Assembly: GCA_039621445.1 (NCBI GenBank)
Contig: CP154956.1
Location: forward strand, 37,598,553-37,662,552
From: Euglena gracilis
Taxonomy: Eukaryota; Euglenida; Euglenophyceae; Euglenales
Reading direction: 5' to 3'
DNA length: 64,000 nt
This document shows positions 11,401 to 23,137 of the stretch, piece after piece. Within the stretch, counting starts at the first letter, position 1. Each line of letters begins with the position of its first letter. Position numbers and translations under genes: made by a program. The notes beneath the pieces were generated by a model, which saw only the letters and a program-made list of their open reading frames with translations, made no database searches and was not told where the DNA came from.

Positions 11401-14400
11401 GCATCGATACATTCTCAATGAAATATTTTTGTATAAAATGTACAAATGGCGTAATTTGTCATTTATAGCACTATAGTAACGACAAGTCATGGGAATGAAA
11501 AATGGGGAACCCATTTTCCAAAGGGCAATCGAGAACAGCCTGGAGGAGGTGCAGGACATAGCAACCCCTTTGCCACTGGCATTCAGGTGATTGAACAAGC
11601 CTTTGCAGGCTGCAGGCCTTTTCAGGCTCAAACTGAAAGGGAGTTATTTTTTCACCAAGACGATGTGAGGTATGATCTGGAAATGAGTTGGCGACCAGGC
11701 ATCCAAACACATGCTTTGTCTGCGGTAAATGTTTAAAGTCACCACCAAAGATTAGCAATTTTGCTATCAAATCCATGATATGTCGTGCAAAAGAAAAGCA
11801 ATCCAGTACATGAAAAACCAAGTACATTGCAATTTGACTGCTTCCATTTTCGCCATCATCAGCTTCAAAATTGTGCAAAAAAAATGCCAAAAGTGAATGG
11901 GGGTGCTTATGGGGTCGAAATTACGTTGATTTGGATATTCACACCATTTCAGCTTGTTTAATGTAATTTTTTGTTGGAGTGCAGTTTCTTGCAGGTTTTT
12001 TTGCATTTTTTTGCAGTGTAGTTTTTGAACGGTCTGTGTGCAGTTCCCCCCCCCTGCATACTGAACATTTTTTTTGACCAATTTCACATAAACAATAGTT
12101 GCACAATGAAAAAAAAGTAAGTGCGCGACCAACCATGTCATTTTGCAAGTTTTCTTTTGCTTTCTTTTCATGTGGCATTTTTCGGCGCTTTTTTTCATCC
12201 CTTTTGGCATTTTTTTTGGAAAAAATGTGCAAGGCACTGCTTTGTTGATGTTTTTGTGTATCTTGTTAGAGAAAAGTGCGAACAATTGTTTAAAACATGC
12301 ACCGCGTTGCATAGCAGATAATATTGCCAAGTGAATGAATTTCCTGGAGGCGATATTTTTTCGAGTCCACTCCAGCAGAAAAGTGTTCAGTCCTGGGGAG
12401 CTCCTAAAGGAATTTACACGCAACTTGCATTTTTTGCATTTTTTTTTCACTTTTTGCATTGCACATATTGAGGAGCCTTGTTGCATATTTCCCCCCTGCC
12501 ATTTGCTACTTTTCTATGAGCAGCGCTGTACAAACAGGATTGTTCGGAGAGATAGATTGGATGTTTGCTGATACGATACGATACGATACGATATCATACG
12601 ATATGATATCATATGATGGTATGACTTGACATGACATGATATGATTTGATATGATATGATATGACATGATGTGACACATATGGCACAAAGTGGGGCCCCC
12701 TCACCCAGGGTGAGGGGTGGGTGAGGGGGGGGTGAGGGGGGGTGGGGGGGGAGGGGGGGGGCGCGGGGTGGGGGTGGGGGGGGGTGAGGGGGGGGTGAGG
12801 GGGGGGGTGAGGGGGGGGGTGAAGTGTGAGGGTGAGGGGGGGGGGGGGGAATGAGGGGGGGGGGGGGGGTGGTGAGTGAGGGTGAGGGGGGGGGGAGGGG
12901 GGGTGAGGTATGGGGGGTGTGGGGGGAAGTGTATGGGAATGTTGTTGATGAGGTTGGTTGGCAAAAGGGGGTGCATGATGCACTTTCTAACGGCCCCTTT
13001 GCAGTTTTCGCACAATGGCAGTGAACACTGACGTGTTGTTCGGTTATGTGTTACAATACTTTGGAACTTATTCTGAGTTATTGGAACATGGGACAGTTCA
13101 GTAACGTCCCCCGATTTCCCCGCAAAATAAGTTGCTGGACAGAGATGAGGATTATTTTAGTTGCCGGGGGGGTCCGGGGGGGGGGGGCGGGAGCCCCCCC
13201 CCCCCCCCGGCCCTTGAACAATTGCACAAGTTCCGCAATTTGCCCACAAAATGATCGATCAGAAAAACTAAAACCCATTTTTCTGGATCTATGGTGGGTG
13301 AGGGGTGGGGTGAGGGGTGGGGTAAGGGGTGGGGTGAGGGGTGGATGAGGGTTGAGAGGTGAGGGGTGGGTGAGGGGTGGGTGAGGGTGAGGGGTGGGTG
13401 AGGGGGCCCCACTTTGTGCCATGACTCTGATGTGATATGATATGATGTGGTATGATATGATATGGTGTGATCTGATATGAAGTATCATGTCATGTCATGA
13501 TATTACATGATATGGTACGTTATGATATGATATGCTATGATAACATTTCCCTTGCTGTCTTTGGCTTGATCCTCAGCTTGGCTTACTACTGCTGTTTAAC
13601 CCCTCTGCCCCCCCCCTCCAGCTGACGCAACATTATTTCCCCCTCTGCCACAGGGCTGGCCCAGTGACCTCATCGCCGCCGTGAACGCCTTCCGTGGCTG
13701 GAAGCAGCAGCAGCAGCAACAGCTGGACGACACCGCCCCGATGGCGACGATGGAGCAGGTGTGGGTGATGGGCTGCAGGGTGGGTACCTCGCCGGGGAGA
13801 CACTTTTTTTGTTAGATAGGCAGATAGATAGGTGGGGAAGTTTCCCTTGACTACGCAGCCCAACATCAATGGCGCGGTTTCGTAGCTTGATAGGTTGACG
13901 TACTGACTGTTCCAACCCTCCCAAAATAAGACCCTCTAGCAGGGCGTCGCTTAAGAAAATTTGACCCCATCCCCCGGTGGTCGAGTTAGACAGCAGCCTT
14001 TTTCAAGCCTCGGACCCACCTCCCCTTTCTAGATGAGTTTTATTTATTTTTCAGCCCCTCGAAGCGGCGGCTGGACAGCAGCAGATTTTTGGCTTTTGGG
14101 GTGCAAAAAAAAAATGGCAAAAATTGGGCAAAAGTGGGTCAGAAAAGCTGGCCAGGGCAATTTTGGGGTCAACAACTGATTTTTTTGCATAATTGGCAGC
14201 TTTTTGCTATTTTTGCAGTTTCAATTTTTTGGTAACCCCCCCCCCAAATAACCTGGCGGGGCCCTTGCTCCTGGCAGTGGCCGAATAACTTGGCGGGGGG
14301 AGGGGCAAAAAAGATGGTTCCAGTAACTTGGCACCCCCATTTTAGGCAAAATTCCTTTATGGCGCTAAAAAAAAAGGGCCCAAATAACCTGCCGGGGGGG

Positions 14401-17400
14401 GGCCAAAAATTGGTTCCAATAACCTGGCACCCCGCCAGGTTATTTGGGGGGGGGTTACCCAGTTCGGCCCTGGGTCGGGCCCAGGTGGAATGGGGGGTCA
14501 GCCAGCAGCGTTTTTCCAGCCAGCCCTAATTTTTTCCAGCCTCTGAGCTGGAAACCCCCACGGGGGGCTTAAGCCACGCCCTTCCCCCCAGGATTTTTAA
14601 AATGCCCCCAAAATGAGTCATTTGTAATTCGCGGGTAAAATGCCATTTTTAAGATGATTTTTTGTTTGCAAAAAAATACTGGTTTTTTTGGACGTATAGA
14701 CCCTCCTGTTGGAAGGTTTTTTTTTGGCTGAAAGTTTTCAGCGAAAACCCAAAAGAAGTCCCCCTAAAAAATAAGACCCCCCTTTTGGGATTCAGCAACC
14801 AAACCGAAAAGTCTCATTTTTTGGGGTGTTAACGCGCACACACACGTGCGCGTTTGTGATCTCAACCTGCCTCTCAAGAATTCAAGAAAGTCTGTGGCAT
14901 GAACGGATGGGTCCTGGCCGGGCCCGTATGGGGGGGATGGATTTGTTTCAGGCATTTTTTGGGGGCAAAAGTTCAAAAAATCAAGGTCTTTTGAGGAGGG
15001 CTTTAGTTGGACCAGGGGGCGGGAATTTTTTTTGTGTTATTGAAGGAATAGGGTTAGGGTTACGATTTAGGGTTAGGGTTAGGCCTAACTTATAAATTAG
15101 TGTTAGGTGCACAAGTTAGGCCTGAAGTTAGGCCGAATTCGTAACCCTAACCCTACTCCATCATTAACGCAAAAAAAATTTGCCGCCCCCTGATCCAACT
15201 AAAGGGCCCCCCCGGGGGGGGGTCCCTTTAGGTGGAGGCTGCCGGACAATGTTCCAGCGATGCCAGGAATCATTTCCCTAAACCCCCCCAATTAGAAGCC
15301 CCCCCCCCCCAAAATAACAACCCCCCCCCAAATAGAAGCCCCCTCGGGTTTCCCGCCAAAAATCCAAATAACAGCCCCCCCCCCCCCGACCAAGCCGGCC
15401 GACAAAGTTGACCAAAATTTCCCGAAAAATTGTGAAAAAAAACTCGAAAAATCTCCACAAAAACAGGTCGACATTGGGAACAAAATTGATATCTGGTATC
15501 CTTGAAACATGGCCTATCCACCCAAACCTCGAAAAAATGCGTCTTGCAAATTTTTAAATTTGGACCCTGTTCGATCCTCGGATCGGCTGCCGGCCGAAGG
15601 TTTTTCCTTCAGACAAAGGGTACCAATTAGAAGCCCCCCCCCCTCGGGTTTTCCGCAGAGTGACCGAATAGTAGCCCCGGGGGGGCTTCTAGTTGGGGGG
15701 TTTTATTCGAGTTGGCTTGTTTTTTTGCCGAGATTTTGTGACTTCATTTTGTTTGGTCTGAAAAAAATTTCCCAGAATGATTTTTTTAAAGGGGATATAC
15801 GGGGTTTTAAGGTGTTTTTAAAGCGTTTCGGCCAGTTTTTTTAAAGGTATTTTTGAAGGGTTTTTTTTTAGGGTTTCATAAGGCGCCTCAGTAATAATGC
15901 CTGGTCCCCGAAGGATCTTCTCTGGAGGATGGCACCCCCACAGGGCCAACAAAACCTCTGGACCCCAGGTTTCGAGGGTGGGGTTGCCGCTGATGCACCG
16001 TCTTTGTGCGAGGCCCGCCTTCCAAATGCTGACCATTCTTTCCCGGCGACTTTTTAGACCACCAGAGTTTTTTTAAAAAAAATTGTGGAATGCCTGTTTC
16101 CGACATATTTTTAAGTCAGAACAGATCTTCTGGGCCGCCAATTTTTTGTAGCGTGGGGGCATCAACTCGAACCGGAAGGGATCCAGACCCCCACTCATTT
16201 CACACCCTTTGGTGTCTCCTGGCCACGAGTCACTCAGCAACCCACTGATTGGGTGGGTGGCAACCGGTGGCTGCCGTCACAAGCACGGCCCCCCGCGCAG
16301 GTGGACTGGAACGACGCAAACTCCATCAGCGCGGACTGGATGTTGGAGATCGATAGCACGGTGCAGTCCGTCCTCCGAGCCTTATCCCTGCTGGCGCTGT
16401 ACCAGCAGAGGAGGTAGGCCAAACACCACACATCCTTGGCAACAAAGGTGGGTGTCGTTTTTGGAGTATTTTTTAAAAAAAATCTGGTCCTTTTCGCAGG
16501 AAAGTGTTTCCCTCCCTCAGGTGCTGGCTGACCTGTCCTCTTAGGGCGTGTCTCCTTCCTTTCTGCCCTCTGGTCTGTGTCCTAACAACCTTGCAGAGTT
16601 ATCACACTTTTTTTTTTGAAAAGCAAACATTTTCTGCTTCAAAAAAATAGAACATTGTTTTCAGGAACATTGTTTCCTGTTCCAAAGTTGTTGAAAAATG
16701 TTTTATTCTGGATTCTGTTGAATGGCGTCGATTCATGTCAAGTTTCCCTCCCGCTGACCTGGATTCCCCTCCCCCTGAAATTGTCTACCGCTCGTATTCG
16801 CTCATTTATCCTCGTGGGGATCTGTCTCCGACGTCTGTCATCCCCCCCAATAAGAGCAGCAGTGTTGTGCATTTTTTTTGAATGTATTGACGGAACCCTG
16901 GGAGTGTGCCTTGGAGGACGCTGTGCAATTATCATGAACGAAGCAGAAATGCCTTGAAATGGCATTTCTTTCAACAATGTTCCACCTTTAAGCTTTCTTT
17001 CTGTGATTTCTGTCAAGCAATCAATCAATATTTTCCTGTCCACCACTCCACAGGGAAAAAAGGCCATTTTTTTTCTTTTTTGCTCTCATGCATTCCCTCA
17101 TTTGGGTCCACCGCACAACATTTGGTTATGTGCCCAACCAATTTTTAAAAAGCAATTTTTCAAATTGAGCCAAACCACAAGGTTTCATTTCCCCCCCCAC
17201 TGCAAAATCTGCCTGCAGACAAGTCAACAACCTGCCCCTAATTCCTGCGAAGCGCCCTGGTTGTGCACAATCCCAAATAACTGCCCCCCCCCCCCCTGCC
17301 GCTGAAACTAACACCCCCAAATAACCCCACCAAAATAAGACCCCCTTCCCTCTGGGCTGATCGAGCAAAGATTCAGAAATAAGACCCACCCCTGTCGGTG

Positions 17401-19774
17401 GTGAGAATCTCCCCAAAAAATAAAAACCAAAAACCCCCATTTTCGCACAAGAAAATGAAAATTCAATAGTTGTAGGATTTTTGGATTACAACACACATGG
17501 TTAATGTCAATTTGTGCCAATTTAAATACGGTGTGAAGAGCCAAAGGAAGTTCTTTTTTAAGTGTTTTTTGGAACCTGAAAGATGATGTTTTTTTCGGCC
17601 CCGGACCGGTCAAGAAAAAGTCCAAAACTCAAGACCTCTCCCCCGGAGGTTTCCAGCAACAGAACCAACTTAGGTCTTATTCTGGGGGAAACGGTATCGC
17701 CCTGGAAAGTGTCCACCACCCGCACAAAGGTCATCGATTCCGCACTGTGCCACACGGCCCAGAGACAGGCCCCCACTCTGTCGGCCCCAAACGTCTCCTC
17801 CACCCCCAGCGGCCCCCTCCCCCGCCCACCGCAGCTCCCACCAGCAGCAGCTGGACCTGGGGGCCCCGGTGGGGGAGAGCCACAGCCTGCTGGTGCTGCT
17901 GCTGGCCGCGGCGGCCCTCGGCCTGTGCCCCGCCGGGGCTGGCCGGGGGGGGGGGGTCGGGGGTTGGCTGATCCGACGGCCGGGTCCAGGGGTTGCCCCC
18001 AACCTGCTGGAGGCGCGGCCGGTGGCGGAGAGCAACTTCCTGCACCTGCCGGGGCGCTGCTGCCGCACGGCGGAGGACTGCGCCTGCACGCTGGAGTACC
18101 GGGGCCCGCAGATGGACCGGGCGGCGCTGGAGGCGCACCTGAAGGGCCAGCTGGGGGCGGGGCCGGTGGCAGCCGGTTCCTGCTGTGTGCTGTTCTGTGC
18201 TGTGTTTTGTGTGCGCACGGTGTGTGAGTTGGCAAATATTGAATCCATCACATGAACAAGCAAAGATGGGCACAAGCCACACACCGTCCCACCCCCCACC
18301 CGCCACACACAGACACACAAGGGAGCGCGCACACACACACACACACACATGTTGAAGTTGTTCCAGAATTGCAGCAATTTGGACCACTTTCGCAATTGCA
18401 GAATGTTCCTCTTCTCATCTGCACGAAGGAAAAGTGTTGGTTCTTTTGTGTGATTCCACCAAGGAACCACTTGAACCACTGTCGGCGTCCGTCTGTTCCA
18501 GCGGTTGCCAAACGGACATCCTCTCCTGACCCAAAGTTCTCTGCCCCTTTGTTGCTGGCTGGCACCGGCTCGCGACGCAGTGGTCTGGACCCGCGTGGCG
18601 GGCGGGCACGTGTACGTGCGGTTCCAGGACGAGGCGACTGCCCTTTTGGCCGCCAACCTGGCCAGCCACGACGGTGCGCTTGTGCGTTGGGTTTCTGTGT
18701 TGCGTTTTGTTGTGGTGTGGTGTGGTGTGGTGTGGTGTGTTCATAGATTCATTCAACACCTGTGTGACCCCACCCCCTTGGGGAGGAAGGGAGGGAGGGA
18801 GGGAGGGTTTTGAGAGTGGTCATGCATTGTCTGGTTGCATCACGAGGTGACCAGAATTTGCATTCATTATTCATATGAAACACATTACAAAGACCTGGGC
18901 CATTTCCCCCTTTTAGAACGTTTTTAAGTGTTTGAGCATCATATGAAACTCCACATAGTTCCATATGGCGTCCACCCACACTCCGATACGGTGTACATTT
19001 GTGGACCTACGAGCACGGTGCATTAATGCGCGCCGTGTCTGCTGAAAAGGTCCATTCTTCCCCTGTCATCCAAGACGTGCCATGCCTGAACCCAGGGTGC
19101 CTGCCAGTCAGCCCGGCGAACCCTCCCACACTCCGGCCGGGCACGGGTCCAGTCCCCCTCCCCCCCCCCCCGCCCTGTGGCCCACCGCAGGGCGGGGGAG
19201 CGCCCTCTACGCCGAGGCCCAGCAGCACTGGGGGCGGCAGGGCCGGGCCGTCCCGCTGTTCAGCCTCACCACCACCGTCCAGCTGGACCGGCGCAGCGTC
19301 CTGGCCAGGCCCGCCCCGCTGGCCGTCCAAGTGGCGACCCCGGGGGTTGATGAACGTGCAGTGCTTGGCACGAAGGAGGTGGCCCGGTAACCTGACAAAG
19401 GTCCAAACGGGGCGTTGCACACAGAGAGGAGGGGAAATTTTGGACCTGCCTCTGGATGGACGTACCCCCCCCTCCCATCAGAAGGAGAAGCCCCCTGGGA
19501 CTAATACTCCGTCACACTGTAGAAGATCCGAGAGGGGTGGCTTCTATTTGGGTTGCTCTGTTTGACCTCGGTGAAAGGGCGGATTAAGCCGGCCTGGGAG
19601 TTTAATGGGGTCGACAATTTTTTTAAAAAAGGCGATCGTCCAGTTTTTTTTGGGGGGGATGTCATGGATGGATGGGTCACGGTCCAAGGATGTATCATTC
19701 TTTCCCCTCAAATGGCGCTGTTTTTGGCCAGTTATATATATATATATATATATATATAGATATAGATATATATA

Positions 19775-19810
<36 letters not shown>

Positions 19811-22682
19811 CCTTCATTTTCAGCCGACTAATGGAATGCGCTGGACTGCCCTGTAGAGGGGGGGATTTTATTTGCATTTTTTGACGATAAACCCGGGGGG
19901 CTGCTTCGGGTGTTATTTGGTTATTTTGGGGGGTGGGTTCCAATCGAGGACAGGCAGTTTAGGTTGGGGTGTAGCATTATTTGAGAATCCATTGCCCCAG
20001 TGCTCCTTTCCCAGACAACCCATCGCCCCTGGTCCGACGGCCTTCCAGACCGCACACCAGTGAGCGCGGACCAGTGAGTGCGGCATGGACCAAGCAACCC
20101 AACCCGGCCCCGGCCCCGCAAAGCCCCGGACTCCCAGGCCGGCCGGCCAGCCTGTCCCCGGCGCCGCTGCGGGTGCCGGAGGGCCGGGCGGCCGGCAGCC
20201 TCCTGCTGGCGGGGCGGCTGCAGGCGCTGCAGCGGCACCGCTCGCTGCACGCCACCATCCTCAGCGAGCTGCCGCGGCCCCTTGTGGCCAGGGGTTTCCA
20301 CCTCCAAGTTTTGGCTGAGAAATGCCAACCCTGCTGGATTTGGCTTTTTTGCCTGTTTTTTGGGGGGTACCCACAGGCAGGGTTTGATATAAGGAGGGCG
20401 TACATGGTTTAGGTGGGGGGGTGTCCCCCCACCCCCCCCCCCTCCTGGCCCGCAGGGGGGGGGTCCGGACCACCCCCCCACCTGTCCTTATATCGAACCC
20501 TGCCCACAGGTCCTGCTGCACAGCCGCCCCCCAAGGGTCGAGCCAGCACCTCATTCCAACCAGCCCACAAGACCCCCCCTCCCCCGAGAGGAAAACTCCT
20601 ATCCATGGCGCTCGTCCTCCAAGTCTTCCACCCCCAGGGGGAAGGTGCCCCCTGAGTGCGCTGCGTGTTTGCTTGTTGCCTTTAATTGCCTGACGTTGGT
20701 TTTTGCCTCTTGCCCTTTCGTGTCTGCCCTCACCCTCTGTGGCTGTTGGTTGGGGTGGTACATGCCCAGTTGACACATTCCCTCCAGGGCTGACAATTTC
20801 TTGGAAAGGGGTGGATTCGTTGGCATTTCTGAGATGCTTCAAAAAAAAGATCGGCATCAAAGTGGTTGCAAAGCCTCATCATTTCTTTTCGCACCGCAGC
20901 TCCTGAAGCGAGCTGAACCGTGCAGAGATTTCTTAAAAAGAAGGTTGGTGACCCCCGGGGAGGGGGGGGTGGGTTGGGCTTCACCTGGAGGGGATTTTGT
21001 TCATTTTTTTTTTGCACGCAGAGCTGAAAAAAAATTGGACCACAAAATTCACCCCCTAAATTGGCACCCGAGTCCCCCTCCCCCCCAGTTACCTGGTAAC
21101 CCCCAGTTACCTGGGGGGGTAAGTGGGTGTCAGAGCCACCGGAGTCCTGAAACCCTCCGACCCCGTGCCCCAATGCCTGACGTTGCGTGCCCAGGTGGCA
21201 GCCGTGAACCAATCTGAACTGTCTCACGTTCGAGTCCGAGACCGAAAGGCCCGAGGGGTGCCGAGGCTCCCTCTGCTTTCCCACCGCTGCAGTGTCTCGG
21301 CCGGGCCACTGGTGCCTCGAGCAGGACCTGGGCTTGGACGATCGCCTCCAGCAGCCGCTGGCCGACCTCCAGGTGGGTCGCTGCCTCCTCCCAACCTACG
21401 TCCCACCGCGGCCGCCAGGCCCCCGGGCCTCCCCCGGCCTGGTTCCCGCCTCTCCGACCCTCAGGCGTGGGCCTCTGCTGGGTCCGCTGCCCCCTCGCCG
21501 CCCCCTCGCAGGCCGCCGTGCGCCGGTGCATTAACGGGCTGGATCAGGAGCGCCCAGGCAGTCCCTGGGCCACAGAGTCCTCTCGTCAGAAGGGGCTGTC
21601 TGGGGCCGGCTGGCGACGATTACGGGTGCAGGGCGATCGTGTGGGGCGTCCTCTGACGCGGCCGCCCTCGAGACGCAGGGGGCCGACAATCGGAGACAAC
21701 TGCTGGAGATGGTTGTGCGGTTCATCGAGGGGCATGCGGACAAAAGTATGGTTGGGTTCCACATGTGCCTTGTGCTCTCTTCTTCTTGCCTGTGACTGGA
21801 TTTTCCTGTTTCTCCAAGGAAGCTAATCGGCATCGAAAAGGACGAAGAATTAAATTAAACGGAATACGGAGATGGAAATGGGCATGGGAGAGGACACAGG
21901 AATCGGTGAGGGGCATTGAGACCAGAATCCGGCCATTCCTGCATGACGAGCATCCCTTCAGTTGAACTCTGTTTTCTTATGTATCAGTGCAGCATTTTTT
22001 TTGAACTGTGTTTGAAATCGAAACATTGTTGTCTATCCCGTTTGCCCTGCCAGGCAGCTTCGTCCTGTACGCTGCGAAGGTGCCGCTGATCCGGGGGGAG
22101 CGTCCCCCCGCCTCCCGTGCCCATCCCCCTCCTGGTCGGCTGGAGCCCAACGCATCGCTGGGCGAGCACATCGTTGGGCGAGGTTGCCCCATATGGAGGA
22201 GGGGGCTGCCGCCAACCCCGCCTGCGACGACGACTTCGCGCCGCTGCCCTCCTCGGTCCCGAAGCCCACCACCGCCTGCCCTGCCCCCCTGGCCCCCGCA
22301 CCAGCTCCGTGGCCCTTCCCCGGTGTGTCCCTGCCGGCGGCGGGGGGCTGGGGTGGAGGAGGGCCGGGTGGCAGGCCAAGGGGAGGGCAGAGAGCCCTGC
22401 CTTACGGGAGGGAGCTTGCCTGCCCCCTCCCCCGTCCTGCAGCCTTCGACTTCTCCGCGGCATGGGAGGACTTCCGACCAGGCTTTGGTGGGGAGGGTGG
22501 GTTTGCCACCCCCCCCCCCTTTTTGGGGCCTGTCTCGAGTCCCCTCCTTCCTCCCCAACGCCTGGCAGTGGGGGGTCCGGGCAGAGCCCGGGGCGCCCAA
22601 CCCGGGGCTCAGCCGCATCCAAATGATCGCCCTGGCGGCCCTCGCCGCCCGCCGGGAGCCCCAGGAGCCGAGGGGGCCGTGA
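2408..22682 (+). CDS. DExH-box RNA helicase, multi-exon, 5' end missing
   Basis: ATP-dependent RNA helicase of the DEAH/DExH class (DHX29/36/57/TDRD9-like group; exact subfamily not resolved). Supported exons: 2408-2585 (motif II DEVHER at 2470, motif III MSAT), 2786-2879, 4044-4127, 7216-7470 (motif IV, VLVFLPGLREI), 7653-7705, 7979-8207 (motif V STDIAENAVTLP, motif VI QRAGRTGR at 8148), 8466-8657 (winged-helix/HA2 region), 9179-9610 (ratchet region, GLLVLFGCAVDC), 13654-13758 (SDLIAAVNAFRGW, then a Q run), 16301-16413, 17835-18175 (OB-fold region), 18581-18673. Reading phase agrees across these junctions. Weaker C-terminal exons: 19191-19355, 20138-20283, 21293-21372, 21512 onward, 21679-21745, 22054 onward, and the last, 22569-22682, ending at TGA 22680-22682. 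Motif I (GxGKT) is not seen in 1-2407 and probably lies upstream. Oddities: no AG acceptor precedes the GLLVLFG segment, so 9179-9610 is one open frame that includes AT-rich, intron-like sequence; 17950-17990 may be a very short intron or an in-frame Gly-rich insert. Helicase identity is firm; C-terminal exon choice is inference. Confidence 0.86.
2981..3241. mobile_element. Non-autonomous hAT-like element, GATATAAGG family, copy 1
   Basis: 261 bp inside a helicase intron, bounded by CAGGGTTCGATATAAGG and CCTTATATCGAACCCTG. Flanks CTCTTCAC (2973-2980) and TTCTTCAC (3242-3249) match at 7 of 8 positions. An 8-bp target duplication with CAGGG ends is diagnostic of hAT-type transposition. Confidence 0.85.
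3460..3667. repeat. Foldback repeat with telomere-like TTAGGG core, copy 1
   Basis: Arms CATATAGTTGGATCAGGGGG and its complement flank an interior that is itself near-palindromic: GGTTAGGGTTAG at 3513 onward, CTAACCCTAA near 3602. A related copy is at about 15005-15200. It lies within a helicase intron, so it is not a chromosome end. Confidence 0.75.
4661..4850 (+). repeat. Short tandem repeat, 70-76 bp unit
   Basis: CGACCACTGTAAATCCAATC starts at 4661, 4731 and 4807, each followed by ATGAGCCTCCTA and a GGCAGTGTGTTTGGAGCGCA spacer. Confidence 0.85.
5685..5922. mobile_element. TA-flanked MITE, AACCTGGCGGGG family, copy 1
   Basis: About 235 bp with ends TAACCCCCCC...AACCTGGCGGGG and CCAGGTTATTTGGGG...TTA. 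The interior carries shared blocks GGTTATTGGAACCAA and CCATAAAGGAATTTTGCC. Copies at 14236-14457 and 63194-63434 share blocks and ends. TA at both boundaries suggests a Tc1/mariner-type target, though the G/C runs blur the exact ends. Confidence 0.7.
7763..7832. repeat. GGGCGGTCC/GGACCGCCC foldback repeat
   Basis: CAGGGCGGTCCAAGGG faces CAAGGACCGCCCTTGG across a short T/C-rich spacer. Related pieces occur at about 29968-30018, 30240-30255, 32458-32515 and 54307-54370, so this is a further dispersed family. Confidence 0.6.
10599..12491. mobile_element. Possible outer hAT-like element of a nested pair
   Basis: Begins CAGGGGGGAAAGATGCAAG and ends TTGCATATTTCCCCCCT, matching inverted ends. Flanks CCCATTAG and GCCATTTG agree at 6 of 8. 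It surrounds the better supported element at 10757-12055. The interior is rich in TTTTTTGCA strings. Confidence 0.5.
10757..12055. mobile_element. 1.3-kb hAT-like element with perfect 8-bp duplication
   Basis: Flanked on both sides by GCATACTG (10749-10756 and 12056-12063). Starts CAGAGAGGGGGAAAATATGCA and ends in a C-run plus T. Unlike its surroundings the interior 11200-11890 has few homopolymers and carries two minus-strand open frames of 143 and 139 codons (11200-11631, 11471-11890), possibly remnants of an element protein. I cannot name a family for either. Confidence 0.75.
12565..12672. repeat. GATAT/ATACG microsatellite
   Basis: Tandem ATACG then GATATGATAT-type units directly left of the inverted-repeat block that starts at 12680. 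Confidence 0.9.
12680..13422. repeat. Inverted-repeat block with GTGAGGGG arrays
   Basis: Arms ATGGCACAAAGTGGGGCC (12680) and GGCCCCACTTTGTGCCAT (ending 13422) are exact complements and extend into GTGAGGGG-type arrays (12700-12920 and 13290-13405). A unique AT-balanced core lies at about 12930-13270. GATAT microsatellites lie on both outer sides. Confidence 0.85.
13430..13540. repeat. GATATGATAT microsatellite
   Basis: Imperfect ATGATATGAT array just right of the inverted-repeat block, mirroring the array at 12565-12672. Confidence 0.9.
14236..14457. mobile_element. TA-flanked MITE, AACCTGGCGGGG family, copy 2
   Basis: Starts TAACCCCCCC and ends GGGGGGGTTA, with AAATAACCTGGCGGGG near the left end and CCGCCAGGTTATTTGGGG near the right. 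Shares CCATCTTTTTT and AATTCCTTTATGG blocks (direct or complement) with copies 1 and 3. Confidence 0.75.
15005..15200. repeat. Foldback repeat with telomere-like core, copy 2
   Basis: TTAGTTGGACCAGGGGGCGG faces CCGCCCCCTGATCCAACTAA. The core holds GGGTTAGGGTTAGGCC and CGTAACCCTAACCC. Same organisation as 3460-3667. Confidence 0.75.
19733..19808. repeat. TA-rich microsatellite
   Basis: (TA)n with a few GATA interruptions, within the 3' half of the helicase gene. Confidence 0.95.
20378..20502. mobile_element. Non-autonomous hAT-like element, GATATAAGG family, copy 2
   Basis: 125 bp with ends CAGGGTTTGATATAAGG and CCTTATATCGAACCCTG. Flanked by a perfect 8-bp duplication CCCACAGG (20370-20377, 20503-20510). 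Shares AGGGCGTACATGGTTTAGG with copy 3. Confidence 0.92.
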
Positions 22683-23137
22683 CAGCACAGCCGGCTGGGG
22701 CTTCAGCCCGGACCATGATCGGGACGGCGGTGCGGTGGACGGCGGGCGTGCCTCGCTTGGGATACGCCGTCGCATCTGCCTGGCTTCTGTCCTTATGAGC
22801 ACCGGTGGCTGTGTCTTTGACCACACCAAACCTCGTCCCACAGACAAGAGGATCTGCGTATATTTCTAATGACTGTTTGTTGATATCATATTTGATAATA
22901 CATGCATTTTGACAAGTGTGCTCGAAGCGTGCACATCAGAAAGTGGTTTGAAAAGTTTGGGCTTGGGGCAATTTCACACGTGCAGTCTGTGCGAAATTCT
23001 GCCTGAAATGCGACAAGTTTTCCCTGCTGGTTTTCCAATTGTGTGTTACGGTTCCATTCCCCTCCAGTGCCGAGATCAGGCACCAAGACACCACCAGGGG
23101 AAGTGAAAAAGCATTCTCAAACCGTCGTCGACCTATG

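Larger units (their letters stand above)
9611..13653 (+). other. 4-kb helicase intron rich in mobile elements
   Basis: No exon recognised between the phase-0 donor CAG|GTCTGG at 9611 and the acceptor CCACAG at 13653. It contains the two nested GCAAA/GGGGGG elements (10599-12491, 10757-12055), GATAT microsatellites and the GTGAGGGG inverted-repeat block (12680-13422). Confidence 0.7.
13759..16300 (+). other. Helicase intron
   Basis: Lies between the phase-0 donor CAG|GTGTGG and the acceptor CGCGCAG. No coding signal seen. Holds a TA-flanked MITE (14236-14457), the second telomere-like foldback (15005-15200) and stretches of CCCCCCAAATAGAAGCC-type repeats at 15285-15390 and 15630-15695. Confidence 0.7.

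Noticed and set aside
11471-11890. IFGGDFKHLP string resembling a Pif1/Helitron helicase motif on the minus strand
   Set aside because: Only one short motif matches, with no Walker A or Rep/HUH motif nearby, and the surrounding element has 8-bp duplications that Helitrons do not make.
17670-18656. Long minus-strand open frame (328 codons) opposite the helicase OB-fold exons
   Set aside because: It is the antisense shadow of GC-rich + strand exons whose splice phases and protein matches are consistent; no minus-strand splice signals support it.
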